Positions 11,879-23,704 of a stretch of DNA of 29,076 nt are shown piece by piece. The stretch comes from Haplomitrium mnioides (taxonomy: Eukaryota; Marchantiophyta; Haplomitriopsida; Calobryales). The translations under genes were made by a program, and so were the position numbers. How positions within the stretch are numbered: the stretch's first letter is position 1; every line of letters starts with the position of its first letter. Below the pieces are notes generated by a model, which saw nothing but the letters and a program-made list of their open reading frames with translations, did no database searches and was not told the origin of the DNA. The DNA lies in the NCBI GenBank assembly GCA_049999725.1, contig JBNGIS010027093.1, positions 1 to 29,076 of the forward strand, written 5' to 3'.

Positions 11879-13131
11879 TATAAATCCGATATACCCCCAC
11901 TCAATTAAAATTACCTAGTTTGAGTACCTTCTTTGGGTTATTGGATCACTTGTTAACTATAGATCCAATATATCTACACTCAATGGGTATTGTCTTGTAC
12001 TTATTGTAGCTTGTGCTCATTGTCTCACTTATTGAGCATTGATCCAATATACCAACACTCAATTGGAACTACTTAGTTTGAGGAGTTGGTTAGACTTATT
12101 CCTCACTTGGTCACGGCACATCCAATATACCCACACTCAATTGGAACTACCTTGTTTTTGTAGTAGCTTAAGCTCATTGTGCCACTTGGTAATCATAAAT
12201 AAGATATACTCACACTCAATTGGAAATATCTAGTTTGGATAGTTGGCTAAGCTTATTCTCTCTTTTGCAAACTGTAGATTTGATATACTAATACTCATTT
12301 GGAACAACCTTGTTTTTGTTGTAGCTTGGGCTTATTTTGTCACTTGTTAAATTTAGATTCAATATACCCACACTCAATGGGAACTACCTAGTGTTTGTAG
12401 TTGCTTAGACTTGTTTTGTCACTTGTTAACTACGGATCCAATATATTAACACTCAATCAAAACTTCATAGTTTGAGTAGTTGCTTAGCCTTATTGTGTCA
12501 TTTGTTAGTTATAGATCTAATATGCCCCCAATCAACGGTAGCCACCTTGTTTTTGTAGTAGATAAGGTTGTGATACTTGTTTAGTATAGATGTGATATAT
12601 TGATACTCAATTGGAACTACCTATTGTTCATAATTTCTTAAGCTTATTTTAAAAATTTGTGGATACGATGTACCCAGATTCAATCAAAACTACGTAGTTT
12701 CAATTTTTGCTTAGGCTTATTCTATCATATGTTAACTATAGTTCGATATATCTATATTCAATTAGAGTTAGATTTTTTTTTCTAGTAGTTTAGTTTTATT
12801 GCATTACTTGTTAACTATAGATTCGATATACTCACAATCAATTAGAGCTGCATTGTTTCAGTAGTTGCCTAGGTTTTTTCTTTTTCTTGTTAACTATATA
12901 TCCGATATACCCACACCCAATTAGAACTATGTTGTTTCTGTAATAGACTAGACTCACTATGTGAGTTGGTAATTTTAGATCTCATATGACTACACTCAAT
13001 CAGAACTGCCTAGTTTTGGTATATCCCTAGGCTTATTATATTACTTGTTAACTATAGATCTGATTTACCTACACTTAATTGGAACTACCTACTTTAAGAA
13101 GTTTTTTGGGCCTATTCTGTCACTTGATAGC
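11879..13131 (+). repeat. Higher-order block Q, partner of P
   Basis: Offsets to block P stay constant: 11879 against 8529, 12561 against 9211, 12663 against 9311, 12895 against 9543 and 12974 against 9622. Monomer identity between P and Q at matching places is visibly higher than between neighbours within either block. Past about 13131 the alignment breaks: two extra B-type monomers occur in Q before a likely match resumes near 13290 (P: 9780). The last four monomers of Q (12895-13210) also match block R at 19623. Confidence 0.8.
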
Positions 13132-13614
13132 TATGTATGTGATATACCTGCACTCTATCAAAATTATCTTGTTTTAGTAGTAGCTTAGACTCCTTGTGTC
13201 ATTTGTGAAGTGTATTTCTAATGTACCCACACTCAATCCAAACTATCTTTTTTCTGTAGTAGCTTAGTTTTATTATGTCACACCTTAACTATAGACTTGA
13301 CATACCCATAATCAATTGGAACTATCTAGTTTCAATTATTGCTTTGGATTATTTTATCACTTGTTAACTATAGATCGTATATACTCATACTAAATCAAAG
13401 CCACCTAGTTTCAGTAGTTGTCTTGGTTTGTTCTATCTTTTGCTATCCATAGTTCCGATATACCAACACTCAATCAGAAATGCCTAGTTTTAAAAATTGC
13501 TTATGCTTGCTGTATCACTTGTTAATTTTAGATCCGATCTACCTACACTCAATTGGAACTACCTATTTTTAGCGTTTTCTCAAGATTTTTGGGTCACTTG
13601 TTAGCTATAGATCC

Positions 13615-13615
<1 letters not shown>

Positions 13616-13644
<29 letters not shown>
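13616..13644. repeat. (CA)n microsatellite inside a satellite monomer
   Basis: An uninterrupted AC/CA run of 29 bases sits exactly where the monomer normally has ACCCACACTCAAT. The preceding TAGCTATAGATCCAACA is normal monomer. The following sequence (ATAGTTGATTG and a T run) is a shortened monomer before TTAACTATAGATCC resumes near 13666. The natural explanation is slippage starting from the monomer's own CACAC. A smaller expansion is seen near 19795. Confidence 0.95.
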
Positions 13645-13646
<2 letters not shown>

Positions 13647-16444
13647 AGTTGATTGTTTTTTTACCTATTAACTATAGATCCATTATACACATAGCTAGTT
13701 AAAGCTGCCTATTTTTAGTATTATCTTTGGCTTATTATGTTGCTTTTTAGCTATAGATCCAATATACCCACACTCAATCAAAATTTCCTACTTTTAGTAG
13801 TTGCTTAGGTTTATTCTGTCACTTCTTAACCATATCCAATATGCCCAAAATCAGTCAAAACAACCAAGTTTCAGTAGTTGCTTAGGTCTATTATGTCACT
13901 TATCAACTATAGATCCGATTTGCTCACACCTAGTTTGAACTACCTAGTTTTAATAATTGTTTGGGCTCATTTTAACACTTATTAACAATAGATCTAATGT
14001 ACCTACACTAAATTAGAACTCCCTTGTTTTTGTAGTAGCTTAGGCTTGTTTTGTCACTTGTCAACTAAAAATCCCATATACACACACTCAATCAAAACTA
14101 CTTTGTTGTTGTAATACCTGAAGCTCAATGTGTCACTTATAAGTGAAAGATTCGATATACTCACACTCAATCCAAACTACCTAGTATTTTTAGGTTTTTA
14201 GGCTTATTTTGTCGCTTGCTAACTATAGACCTTATGCACCCACACTCAATTAACACTAACTAGTTTCAATATATTCTTAATCTTATTATATCACTTGTTA
14301 ATTATAGAGCCTATATACCCACACTCAATTGGAACTACCTTGTTTTTGTAGTAGCTTAAGCTTATTGTCTGACTTTTTAAGAATAGATCTATTACACCCA
14401 CACTCAATTGGAACTACCTAGTTTGAGTAGTTGTCTAGGCTTATTTTGTCACTTGTTGACTATAGATCCGACATGCTTGCACTCAATCAGAACCACTCAG
14501 TTTGATTAGTTTCTTAGGCTTATTCTACCACTTGTTGCAAATAGATCTGCTATAATCAAAACCAGCTAGTTTGAGTAGTTGCTTATATTTAGTTTTTTAT
14601 TATCAAAACTTTAGATCCAATATGCCCACACTTAATCAAAGTTACCTATTTTTAGTAGTTGCTTTAACTTATTTGGTCACTTGCTAACTATAAGATAGAT
14701 ATATCCACACTCATCAAGAACTATATAGTTTTAATAGATGCGTAGGTTTATTCTGTCTCTTTTACACTATAGATCCAATATACCCAAAATCAATCAAAAC
14801 TACCCAGTTTTAGTAGTTGCTTAGTTTTATTATATCACTTGTTCAATATAGATTCAATGCACTCACACTCAACTAGAACTATCTAGTTTCACTAGTTGCT
14901 TGTATTTATTCAAACACTTGCTAACTAGAAATATTATATACCTAAACTCAATTGGAACTAGCTTTTTTGTAGTAGCTTGGGCTGATTTAATCACTTGTTA
15001 ACTATAGATCCAATTCACTTAATTTTAATCAAAACTACCTTGTTTTTAAAGTAACTTAGGCTCATTGTATCACTTGTTAATAATGGATCTAAAATGCCCA
15101 CACTCAATCAGAGCACCTAGTTTCAACAAATTTGTAGGTTTTTTTTTTTTTTTACTTTTTAGTAATTGATATGATATACCCATAATCAATCAAATCATCT
15201 TAGTATTTGTAGTTTCTTAAGCTTATTTGGATACTTTTTAACTATTGACCTATTATACTAACAATCGATGAGAACTACCTAGCTTTAGTAGTTTCCTAGG
15301 TTTATTTCTGTTACTTTGTTAGCTATAGATCAAATATACTCACTTTTAAATGGAACTATCTAGTTTTAGTAGTTGCTTAGGCTACTTTTGTTGCTTCTTG
15401 GCTATTGATCCAATACACCCAAATTAATTGGAACTATTTAGATTCAGTAGTTGCTTAGGATTGTTGTGCTACTTGTTAACTATAGATATGATATATGCAT
15501 ACTCTATTGGAATTACCTAGTTTCACTAGTTGTTTAGGCTTATTCTATCTCTTTTTAGCTATAGATCTTATACACTCACACTCAATTGAAACTACCTTGT
15601 TTTTGTAGTAGCTTAGGCTTGTTTTGTCACTTTTGTTAATGGTAGATCCCATGCACCCATATCCAATCGGAAACATCTTGTTGTTGTAGTAGCTTAGACT
15701 ACTTGTAGAACCTGCAAACTATAGATCTGATATACCCACACTCAAATGGAACTACCTAGTTCAAAAAGTTTCTTTCATTTATTTTGTCACTTGTCAAGTA
15801 AAGATTTGATGTACCCACACTCAATTGGAACTATCTACTTTAACTAAGTGCCTATTATTATTCTCCCACTTGTTGACTATAGATCCGATGTACTTGTACT
15901 CAATTGGAGCTACCTTTTTTAATAGTATCTTTGGCTTTTTTGGTTACTTGATGACCATAGATCTGATATACCCATAGTCAATTAGAACTAGTTTCAACAG
16001 TTTCTTAAGTTTAATCTACCATTTGCTAACTATAGATCTGATATACCGACACTCAATCTCAACTACCTAGTTTTTATAGTGTCCAAGGTTTGTTATATTA
16101 CTTGTTAACTTTGGATCCAATATACCCACACTCAATTAGAATTACCTAGTTTCAATAGTTTCTTATGTGTGTTGTGTCGCATGTTAAATAAAGCTCTAAT
16201 ATACCCACACTCAATCAAAGCTATCTAGTTTTAGTAGTTGATTAGGCTTCTTCTGTCACTTTTTAACTATAGATATGTCACACCCACACTCAATCAAAAC
16301 TACCTTGCTTCAACATTTGCTAATGTTTATTCAGTCACTTCTTAACTATAAATCCAATATACCTACACTCAATTGGAAGTTGCTTAGGCTTATTAAGTTA
16401 CTTCTTTACTTTAGATCAAATATACTCACACTCAATCAAAACTA

Positions 16445-16510
16445 CCTCAATTAATTGAGGGTACATCAGATCTATAGTGAACAAGTGACAAAAAAGCCTA
16501 AGCTGCTATA
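16445..16510 (-). repeat. Second inverted monomer with a palindromic junction
   Basis: From about 16451 to 16510 the array is reversed: GGTACATCAGATCTATAG, GTGAACAAGTGACA and AAGCCTAAGCTGCTAT are reverse complements of consensus boxes, with the type B form (AGTAGCTTAGGCTT) near the end. The left junction is a perfect 16-bp palindrome at 16445-16460, CCTCAATTAATTGAGG. Forward orientation resumes at about 16511 with AAAACTACCTTG. Only two reversed monomers were seen in roughly 275. Confidence 0.9.
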
Positions 16511-19500
16511 AAAACTACCTTGTTTTTTCTAGTAGCTTAGGTTTAATGTGTCACTTGTTAACTATAGATCTGACATACCTACACTCAAGTGGAATTGCCT
16601 TGACTGAGTAGCTACTAAAGCTTATTCTATCACTTCTTAACTATAGATCCGATATACCCACACTCAATCAAAGAAAACTCCTTTTCTTAGTAGCTTTGGC
16701 TTATAGTGCTGTTTCAAAACTATAGATTTGATATACCCACACTCGATTGGAACTACCTAGTTTTGGTAGTTTCTTATGCTTATTCTTTTACTTGTTAACG
16801 ATAGTTTTGCTATATTGACACTCAATCAGAGCTACCTAGTTTTAGTAAATTCTTAGGTTTATTTTGTCACTTCTGAACAATCAATCCGATATACCAAAAA
16901 TAATTCAGAACTACTTAATTTCAATAGTTACTCAGGGTTACTGTATCATATGTTAACCATTGATCCAATACACTCACACTCAAGTTGAACTACCTAGTTT
17001 TAGTAGTTGCTAAGGCTTATTCTATCTCTTGTTAGCTATAGACTTGATATATCTATAGTTAATTGGAACAACTTTGTTTTTGTGGTAGCTTACGCTTATT
17101 TTGTCAATTGTTAATGAGAGTTTTGATACACTCACTCAATCTAAACTACCTTGTTTTTATGGTGGCTTTGTCTCATTGTGTCACGCGTTAACTATAGATC
17201 TGATATACCCACACTCAATTGAATCTACCTATTTTAAGCAATTTCTTAAGCTTATTCTATCACTTGCTAACTATAGATCCAATTAACTCACACTCAATTG
17301 GAGCTACCCAGTTTGAGTTGTTGCTAAAGCTTATTGTGTCATTTGTTAAGTACGGATCTGATGTACTCACATTCAATCATGGCCACCTTGTTCTTATATT
17401 AACTTATGCTCATTGTATCACTTGTTCACTATGAACCCAATGTACCCACACTTAATCAAAAAAGTCTTTGTTTTTGTAGTAGCATAGTCTCACTAAGTAA
17501 CTTGTTAACTATAGATCTTATAAACCTACACTCAATCAAAATGTCCTAGTTCAAGTAGTTGGCTAGGCTTATTAAGTCACTTGTTCAATATAGATCCGGC
17601 ATGCCCTCACTCAATTGGAACTACCTAGTTTCAACAATGCTTAGGCTAGTTCTATCACTTGTTGACTATGGACCCGATATACCCATACGCAATCACAACA
17701 ACCTAGGTTTAGTAGTTTCTTCGGTTAATTCTATCACTTGTTGACTATAGATCGATATACCCACACTCAATCAACACTACTCTTTTGGTAGTAGCTTAAG
17801 CTCATCATGTTAACTGTTAACTATAGGTCCGATATACCCACATTTGATTAGAACAACCTAGTTTTAGTAATTGCTTAGACTTATTTTTGTCACTTATTAA
17901 CTATAGATCTGATATACCTACACTCAATCAAAGCCTTCTAGATTTGGTAGTTGCCCTCTCTTATTCTCACACTTGCTAACTATAAATCTGATATACCAAC
18001 ACTCAATCAAACATTCTTTGTTTTCATACTAGCTTAGGCTAAGTATGTCACTTGTAACTTAAAGATCTCATATGCATACACTCAATCAAAACTACCTAAT
18101 TTTTGTAGTTGCTTAGGCTTACTCTATCTATTGCTAACTTTAGATCTGATATACCCACACTCAATTAGAACTACCTAGTTTCATTAGTTTCTTAGACCTA
18201 TTCTTCACTTTGCAACCATGGATATGATATACCCACGTTCAATCAGAACTACCTAGTTTCAACAATTTCATTAGGTTATTTTGTCACTTGTTAACTCTAG
18301 ATCCTATATACTCACACTCAATCAGAGCTACCTACTTTTAGTAGTTGCTTAGGCCTATTTAGTTACTTGGTAACTATTGATTCAATATACCCTTACTCAA
18401 TGGGAACTACTTTTTTTTGGTAGTGTCTTGGACCTATTGGGTCACTTGTTCACTATATATTTAATAAACTACACTCAATAGGAACTACCTAAATTCTATA
18501 TTTTTGTACTCTCCTTCAGTTACTTATTTACTCTAGATTCAATATACCCATACTCAATTGAAATGACCAAGTTTTAAAGCTTCTTAGGGCTTATTTTATC
18601 TTTTGTTGGCTATAGATCTAATATACCCACACTCGATTGGAACTACCTAGTTTTAGTTGTTTCTTAGCCTTCATCTCTCTCTTGTTAACTATAGATTCAA
18701 TACGCTCACTTTCAATGAGAACTACTTCATTTAAGTAGTTGCCTAGTTTTTTTCTATCACTTGTTAATTTTAGATTTGATAAACCCACACTCAATTGGAA
18801 CTAGCTGATTGGAGTAGTTGCTTACGCTTATTCTATCACTTGCTAGCTATAGATATAATACACCCAAATTCAATCAAAACTATATAGTTTAAGTAGCTGC
18901 TTAGGTTTAGTCTGCCACCGTTAAATATAGATCCAACATACAAACACTTAATGAGAACTGTCTTGCTTTTGTAATAGCTTAGGCTCATTCTGTCACTTGC
19001 AAACTATAGATGTAATATGCCAACACTTAATTGCCATTACCTAGTTTATGTAGATTCTGGAGCTTCTTTTTTATTTTATTAACTAAAAGTCTAATATACC
19101 CACATTCAATGAGAACTACCTAGTTGTGGTACTTGCTTGGGCTAAATCCATCACTTTTCAACTCTAGATCTGTTATATCAACACTCAATTGGATTTACCT
19201 TGTTTTTTTAGTAGCTTAGTTTTATTGTATTACTTGTCACTTGTTAATTGAATTGGAGCTACCATATTTTTGAAGTATCTTAGACAAGTTGTAACACTTG
19301 TTAACTATGGATCCAAAATACCCACTCTCTATGAGAGAAGTACTAAGTTTTAGTAGTTTCTTTTGCTCTTTCTATCACTTGTAACCTATAGATCCAACAT
19401 ACTGACAATCAATCAAAGGTACCTAGTTTCAAATGTTGCTTAGGCTTATTTTGTAACTTGTTAACTATAGATTTGATATACCTACACTCAATTAGAACTA

Positions 19501-19622
19501 TCTTGTTTTTGTAGTAGCTTAGCTGATTTTGCTCCTTGTCAAGTATGTATCCAACACACCCCTTCTTGATTTGAACTACCTAGTTTCAGTAGTTTCTTAG
19601 TCTTATTCTGTCACTTATCAAC

Positions 19623-19940
19623 AATCAATGTGATATACGCACACTCAATTGGAACAACATTGTTTGTATATTAGGTTGAGCTCATTGTGTGACTTGTTTA
19701 ATTTAGATCTTATTTGCTCACACTAAATCAGAATTAACTTGTTTTGATAATTTCTTTGGCTTATTATGTCACTTGTTAACTATAGATCTGATATACACAC
19801 ACACTTAATTGGAACTACCTAGTTTAAGTAGTTTGTTGGGTTTATTCTATCACTTGTTAACTATATGTCCGATACACCTACACTCAATCAAAATTGCCTA
19901 GTTTCAATAGTTGTTTCAACTTATTCTATCACTTGTGAAC
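19623..19940 (+). repeat. Higher-order block R (four monomers)
   Basis: Four consecutive monomers match block Q at a constant offset of 6728-6730 bp: 19623/12895, 19702/12974, 19781/13053 and 19862/13132. Distinctive shared text includes TTGTTTGTATATTAGG against TTGTTTCTGTAATAGAC, the rare TTTAGATCT monomer start, TAAGTAGTTTGTTGGG against TAAGAAGTTTTTTGGG, and CAATCAAAATTGCC against CTATCAAAATTATC. The offset is close to twice the P-Q spacing. I could not find a clear intermediate copy near 16250. Confidence 0.6.
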
Positions 19941-20879
19941 TATAGATCCAATATACCAACATTTAGTCGGAAAAACCTAGTTTTAGTAGTTGCTTGGTTT
20001 ATTTTGTCACTTCTTTACTATCAATTTGATATACCCACATCCAATTGGAAATAGCTTACTTTTGTAGTAGCCTAGACTCACTACGCCCCTTGTCAAGTAT
20101 GTATCTGACATACTCACACTCAATTAGAACCCTCTATGTACTAGCTTGGGCTCATTGTGTCACTTGTTAGCTATATAGTGCTATCTAGTTTAAGTAGTTT
20201 GTTAGGCTTATTCAATCACTTGGTTACTATAGATCCGATATGTTCACCATCAATTGGAGCAGTCTCGTTTTTCTAGTGGCTTGCGCTCATTGAAACACTT
20301 TAAATTAAAAGACTCAATACACCTATGCTCCATTGAGACTACTTAGTTTCATCATTTGCTTGGGCTTAATCTGTCACTTGTTAGCTATAGATCTGACATA
20401 CCCCTACTCAATTGGAACTACCTAGTTTTAGTAGTTGCTTCAGCTCAATCTATCACTTGTTGACTATAGATTTGATAGACCCACACTCAATGAGAACTAC
20501 CTTTCTTAGTAGCTGCTTAGGTTCTATTTGTCACTTGTTAAATCTAGGTCTGACATACCCATTTAATTGGAATGACCAAGTTTAAGTAGTTGCATATGCT
20601 TTTTCTACCACTTATTAGTAGTTGCTTCAACTTATTCTCTAACTTGCTACCTATAGATCCGATCTCCCTACATTTAATCAGATTATATTTTTGTGTAGTA
20701 GCTTGGGCTTTGTTTGTCACTTGTTTACTTTAGATCCGATACATCCCACACTTTTTTGGAACAACATAGTTTAAGTAGTTGTGTAGGCCTTTTTAATCAC
20801 TTATTTCTATAGATCTAATATACTCACACTCAATTGGAACTACCTAGTTTCAATAACTGCTAAGGCTTATTATGTCATT

Positions 20880-21180
20880 TGTTAACTATAGATCCAATAT
20901 ATCAACACTCAATTGGTACTACCTTCTTTTTGCAGTAGCTTTGGCTTGTTGTTTCACTTGGTGACCAAAGATATGATGTACCCCAACTTAATGAGAACTA
21001 CCAAGTTTTAGTAGCTTTCTAAGGTTTTTCTATTACTTGCTAACTAGAGATCTAATAAACCCAAACTTAATTCAAACTATATAGTTTCTTAGGCTTATTC
21101 TGTCACTTGTAAACTATGAATCCAATGTATTCACACTCAATTAGAACTATCTAGTTTCAGTTGTTGCTTACATGTAATGT
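20880..21180 (+). repeat. Higher-order block S1, diverged member of the S set
   Basis: The marker GCAGTAGCTTTGGCTTG at 20932 is followed by TTAATGAGAACTACC and, three monomers on, by GTTGCTTACATG. The same order occurs in S2 (21711) and S3 (23042). The third monomer here is shortened (CTATATAGTTTCTTAGG). Further on, a monomer start with the unusual ATAGATACCAT at 21273 corresponds to ATAAATACCAT at 23471, so relatedness to S3 continues after an indel. Confidence 0.55.
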
Positions 21181-21662
21181 GTCACTTGCTAATTATAGAT
21201 CCAATATACCCACTTCCAATTAAAACTACCTAGTCTTAGTAGTTGCTTAGGCTTCTTCTATCACTTGCCAACTATAGATACCATATACCTATGTTTAACC
21301 AAAACTACCTCATTCCAATGGTTGTCTAGGTTTTTTCAGCCCACTTTTTAACTTTAAATCCATTCTACTCACACTCAATCATAGCTACATAGTTTCACTT
21401 ATTGCTTGGGTTTCTCATGTCACTTGTTAACTATAGATTTGATGTACTCACACTCAATTGGAACTACCTAGTTTCAGCAATTGCTTAGGCTTATTCTACC
21501 ACCTCTTTACTATAGATCCAATGTACCCACATTCAATCAGAGCTACTTTTCTTTTGTAGTAGCTTAGGCTTATTTTGTCACTTGTTACTATAGATATGAT
21601 ATACCCACACTCAATTGGAGCTACATAGAATTAGTATTTGCCTAGGCTTATTCAATCACTTG

Positions 21663-22060
21663 TTAATTATGGATCCAATATACCTACACTCAATCAAAAC
21701 TACCTTTTTTGCAATAGCTTTGGCTTATTGTATCACCTAGTGATTATAGATTTGATATACCCACACTTAATAAGAACTACCTAGTTTCACTAGTTTCTTA
21801 GGCTTACTCTATCACTTGCTAAAAATGGATTTTATATACCTACACTCAATTGGAGCTACCTAGTTTCATTTTTTTCTTAGGCTTATTCTTTTATTTGTTA
21901 ACTATGAATCTGATGTACCCACTTTCAATTGGAACAACCTAGTTTTCATAGTTGCTTACAACTATCATGTCATTTGTTCACTAAGATCAGATGTACACAC
22001 ACTCAATTTGAACTCTCTAGTTTTAGCAACTTTTTAATCTTATTTTTTCACCTCTTTACT
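21663..22060 (+). repeat. Higher-order block S2 (five monomers)
   Basis: Pairs with S3 at 22991-23390, offset 1328-1331 bp. Shared private marks in order are TTAATTATGGATCCAATA, GCAATAGCTTTGGCTTATT, a TTTTATATACC monomer start, CTTAGGCTTATTCTTT with ATTTGTTAAC, GTTGCTTACAA, a monomer start reduced to CTAAGAT instead of CTATAGAT, and CACCTCTTTACTATAG. Confidence 0.75.
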
Positions 22061-22990
22061 ATAGATCCAATATATCTACACTCAATTAGAACTACCTTGT
22101 TTTTGTAGTAGCTTAAGTTTATTTTGCCACTTGCTAACTATGGATCTGATATTCCTACACTCAATAGGAGCAACCTTCTTTTTCTAGTAGCTCAAGCTCA
22201 TTGTATCTCTTGTTAAGCATAGATTTGATATGCGCACACTCAATTAGAGCTACATTGTTTTAGTAGTTTCTTACGCTTGTTCTTTGACTTGTTAACTATA
22301 GACTCAATGCGCCTACACTCAATCAAAACAAGCTAGTTTTATAGTTTCTTAGGCTTATTTAGTCACTTGTTAACTCTTGATCTGATGCACCAAAACTCAA
22401 TTGGAACTACCCAGATTGTGTAAATTTTCAAGCTTATTCTACTACATGGTCACTATAGATGTCGTATATTGACACTCAATTGAAACTACCTTGTTTTTGT
22501 AGTAGCCTAGGCTCATTGTGTTAACTATAGATCTCATATACCCACAATCAATTAGAACAACCTTGTTTTTCTAGTAGCTTAGGCTCATTATGTCACTTTT
22601 TATCTATAGATCTAATATACTTACATCCAATTAGAACTACCTAGTCTCATGAGTTGTTTACTTTTTTCTCTCAATTGATAACTATAGATCCAATATACCC
22701 ACACTTAATCAAAACTGCTTAGTTTAGTGATTGCTTTAGCTTATTTTGTGACTTGTTAACTATAGATCTGATATATCTACACACAATTAGAACTATCTTT
22801 TTTGTAGTAGCCTAGGTTCTATTTGTCACTTGTTAACTATAGATTTGATACACCTACAGTTAATTAGAGCAACCTACTTTAAGTAGTTGTATAGCCTTCT
22901 TCTGTCACTTGTTAACTATAGATTCTATGTACCCACACTCAATTGGATTCACCTAGTTTCAGTAGTCGTTTTAGCTTGTTCATTCACTAG

Positions 22991-23390
22991 TTAATTATGG
23001 ATCCAATATACCTCAACTCAATTGGAATTACCCCTTTTTTTGCAATAGCTTTGGCTTATTATGTCACGTGGTGGCTGTAAATCCGATATACCTACACTCA
23101 ATGAGAACTACCTAAATTTAGTAGTTTCTTTAGGCCTATTCTATCACTTGCGAACTATAGGTTTTATATACCCATAATCAGTTGGAACTATTAGTTTCAT
23201 TGCTTTCTTAGGCTCATTCTTTCATTTGTTAACATTGGATCTAATGTATGCACACTCAGTCGGAATTACCTAGTTTCAAAAGTTGCTTACAATCATTGTG
23301 CCATTTGTCAACTAAGATTTGATATACCTACAATTAATTTGAGCTCTTTAGTTTTATTATTTTCTTAAGCTTATTTTGTCACCTCTTTAC
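22991..23390 (+). repeat. Higher-order block S3, partner of S2
   Basis: Five monomers matching S2 with the same deletions and substitutions, including the CTAAGAT start and CACCTCTTTACTATAG. About four monomers further on, at 23704, the array is broken by the unrelated 1.6-kb segment. The S2-S3 spacing is about 17 monomers, different from the 42-43 monomer P-Q spacing, so this part of the array amplified with a different unit. Confidence 0.75.
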
Positions 23391-23704
23391 TATAGATCCA
23401 ATGTACATACACTCCAATCGGAACTGCCTAGTTTTAGTAGTTATTTAGGCTTCTTCTATCAGTTGTTAACCATAAATACCATCTATGTACACTCAATGGA
23501 AACTATCTTGTTTCAGAAATTTCTTTGGTTTATTTTGTTACTTCTTAACTATAGATCCAATATACCCACACTCAATTCCTACTACCTAGTTTCAATAGTT
23601 GCTGAGGCTGTTTATGTCACTTGTTGGCTATAGATCCTATATACCAACACTCAATTATAACTACCTAGTTTCAATAGTTTCTTAAGCTTCTTCTGTCACT
23701 TCTT

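Larger units (their letters stand above)
4029..23704 (+). repeat. 79-bp satellite DNA, main array (~250 monomers)
   Basis: A head-to-tail tandem array with a basic period of 79 bp. I checked the period on consecutive CACTC boxes at 12059, 12137, 12216 and 12295 (steps 78, 79, 79). The consensus runs in order through TATAGATCCGATATACCC, ACACTCAATTGGAACTACC, TAGTTTCAGTAGTTGC, TTAGGCTTATTCTG and TCACTTGTTAAC, about 38% GC. Two subfamilies are mixed: type A has CCTAGTTTCAGTAGTTGCTT with TTATTCTG, and type B has CCTTGTTTTTGTAGTAGCTT with TCATTGTG. B occurs roughly every second to fourth monomer. Neighbouring copies differ clearly, so the array is not freshly homogenised. Many copies carry short internal deletions, for example at 8389-8451, 16370-16410, 19225-19260 and 20170-20215. 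No gene or long open frame lies inside; short plus-strand frames with words like YRSDIPTLN are just the monomer read through. Confidence 0.97.

Noticed and set aside
4029-23704. A strict A-B dimer (158 bp) organisation along the whole array
   Set aside because: Reading consecutive monomers gives runs such as A B A B A B A A B A A B, so the two types are interspersed without a fixed alternation.
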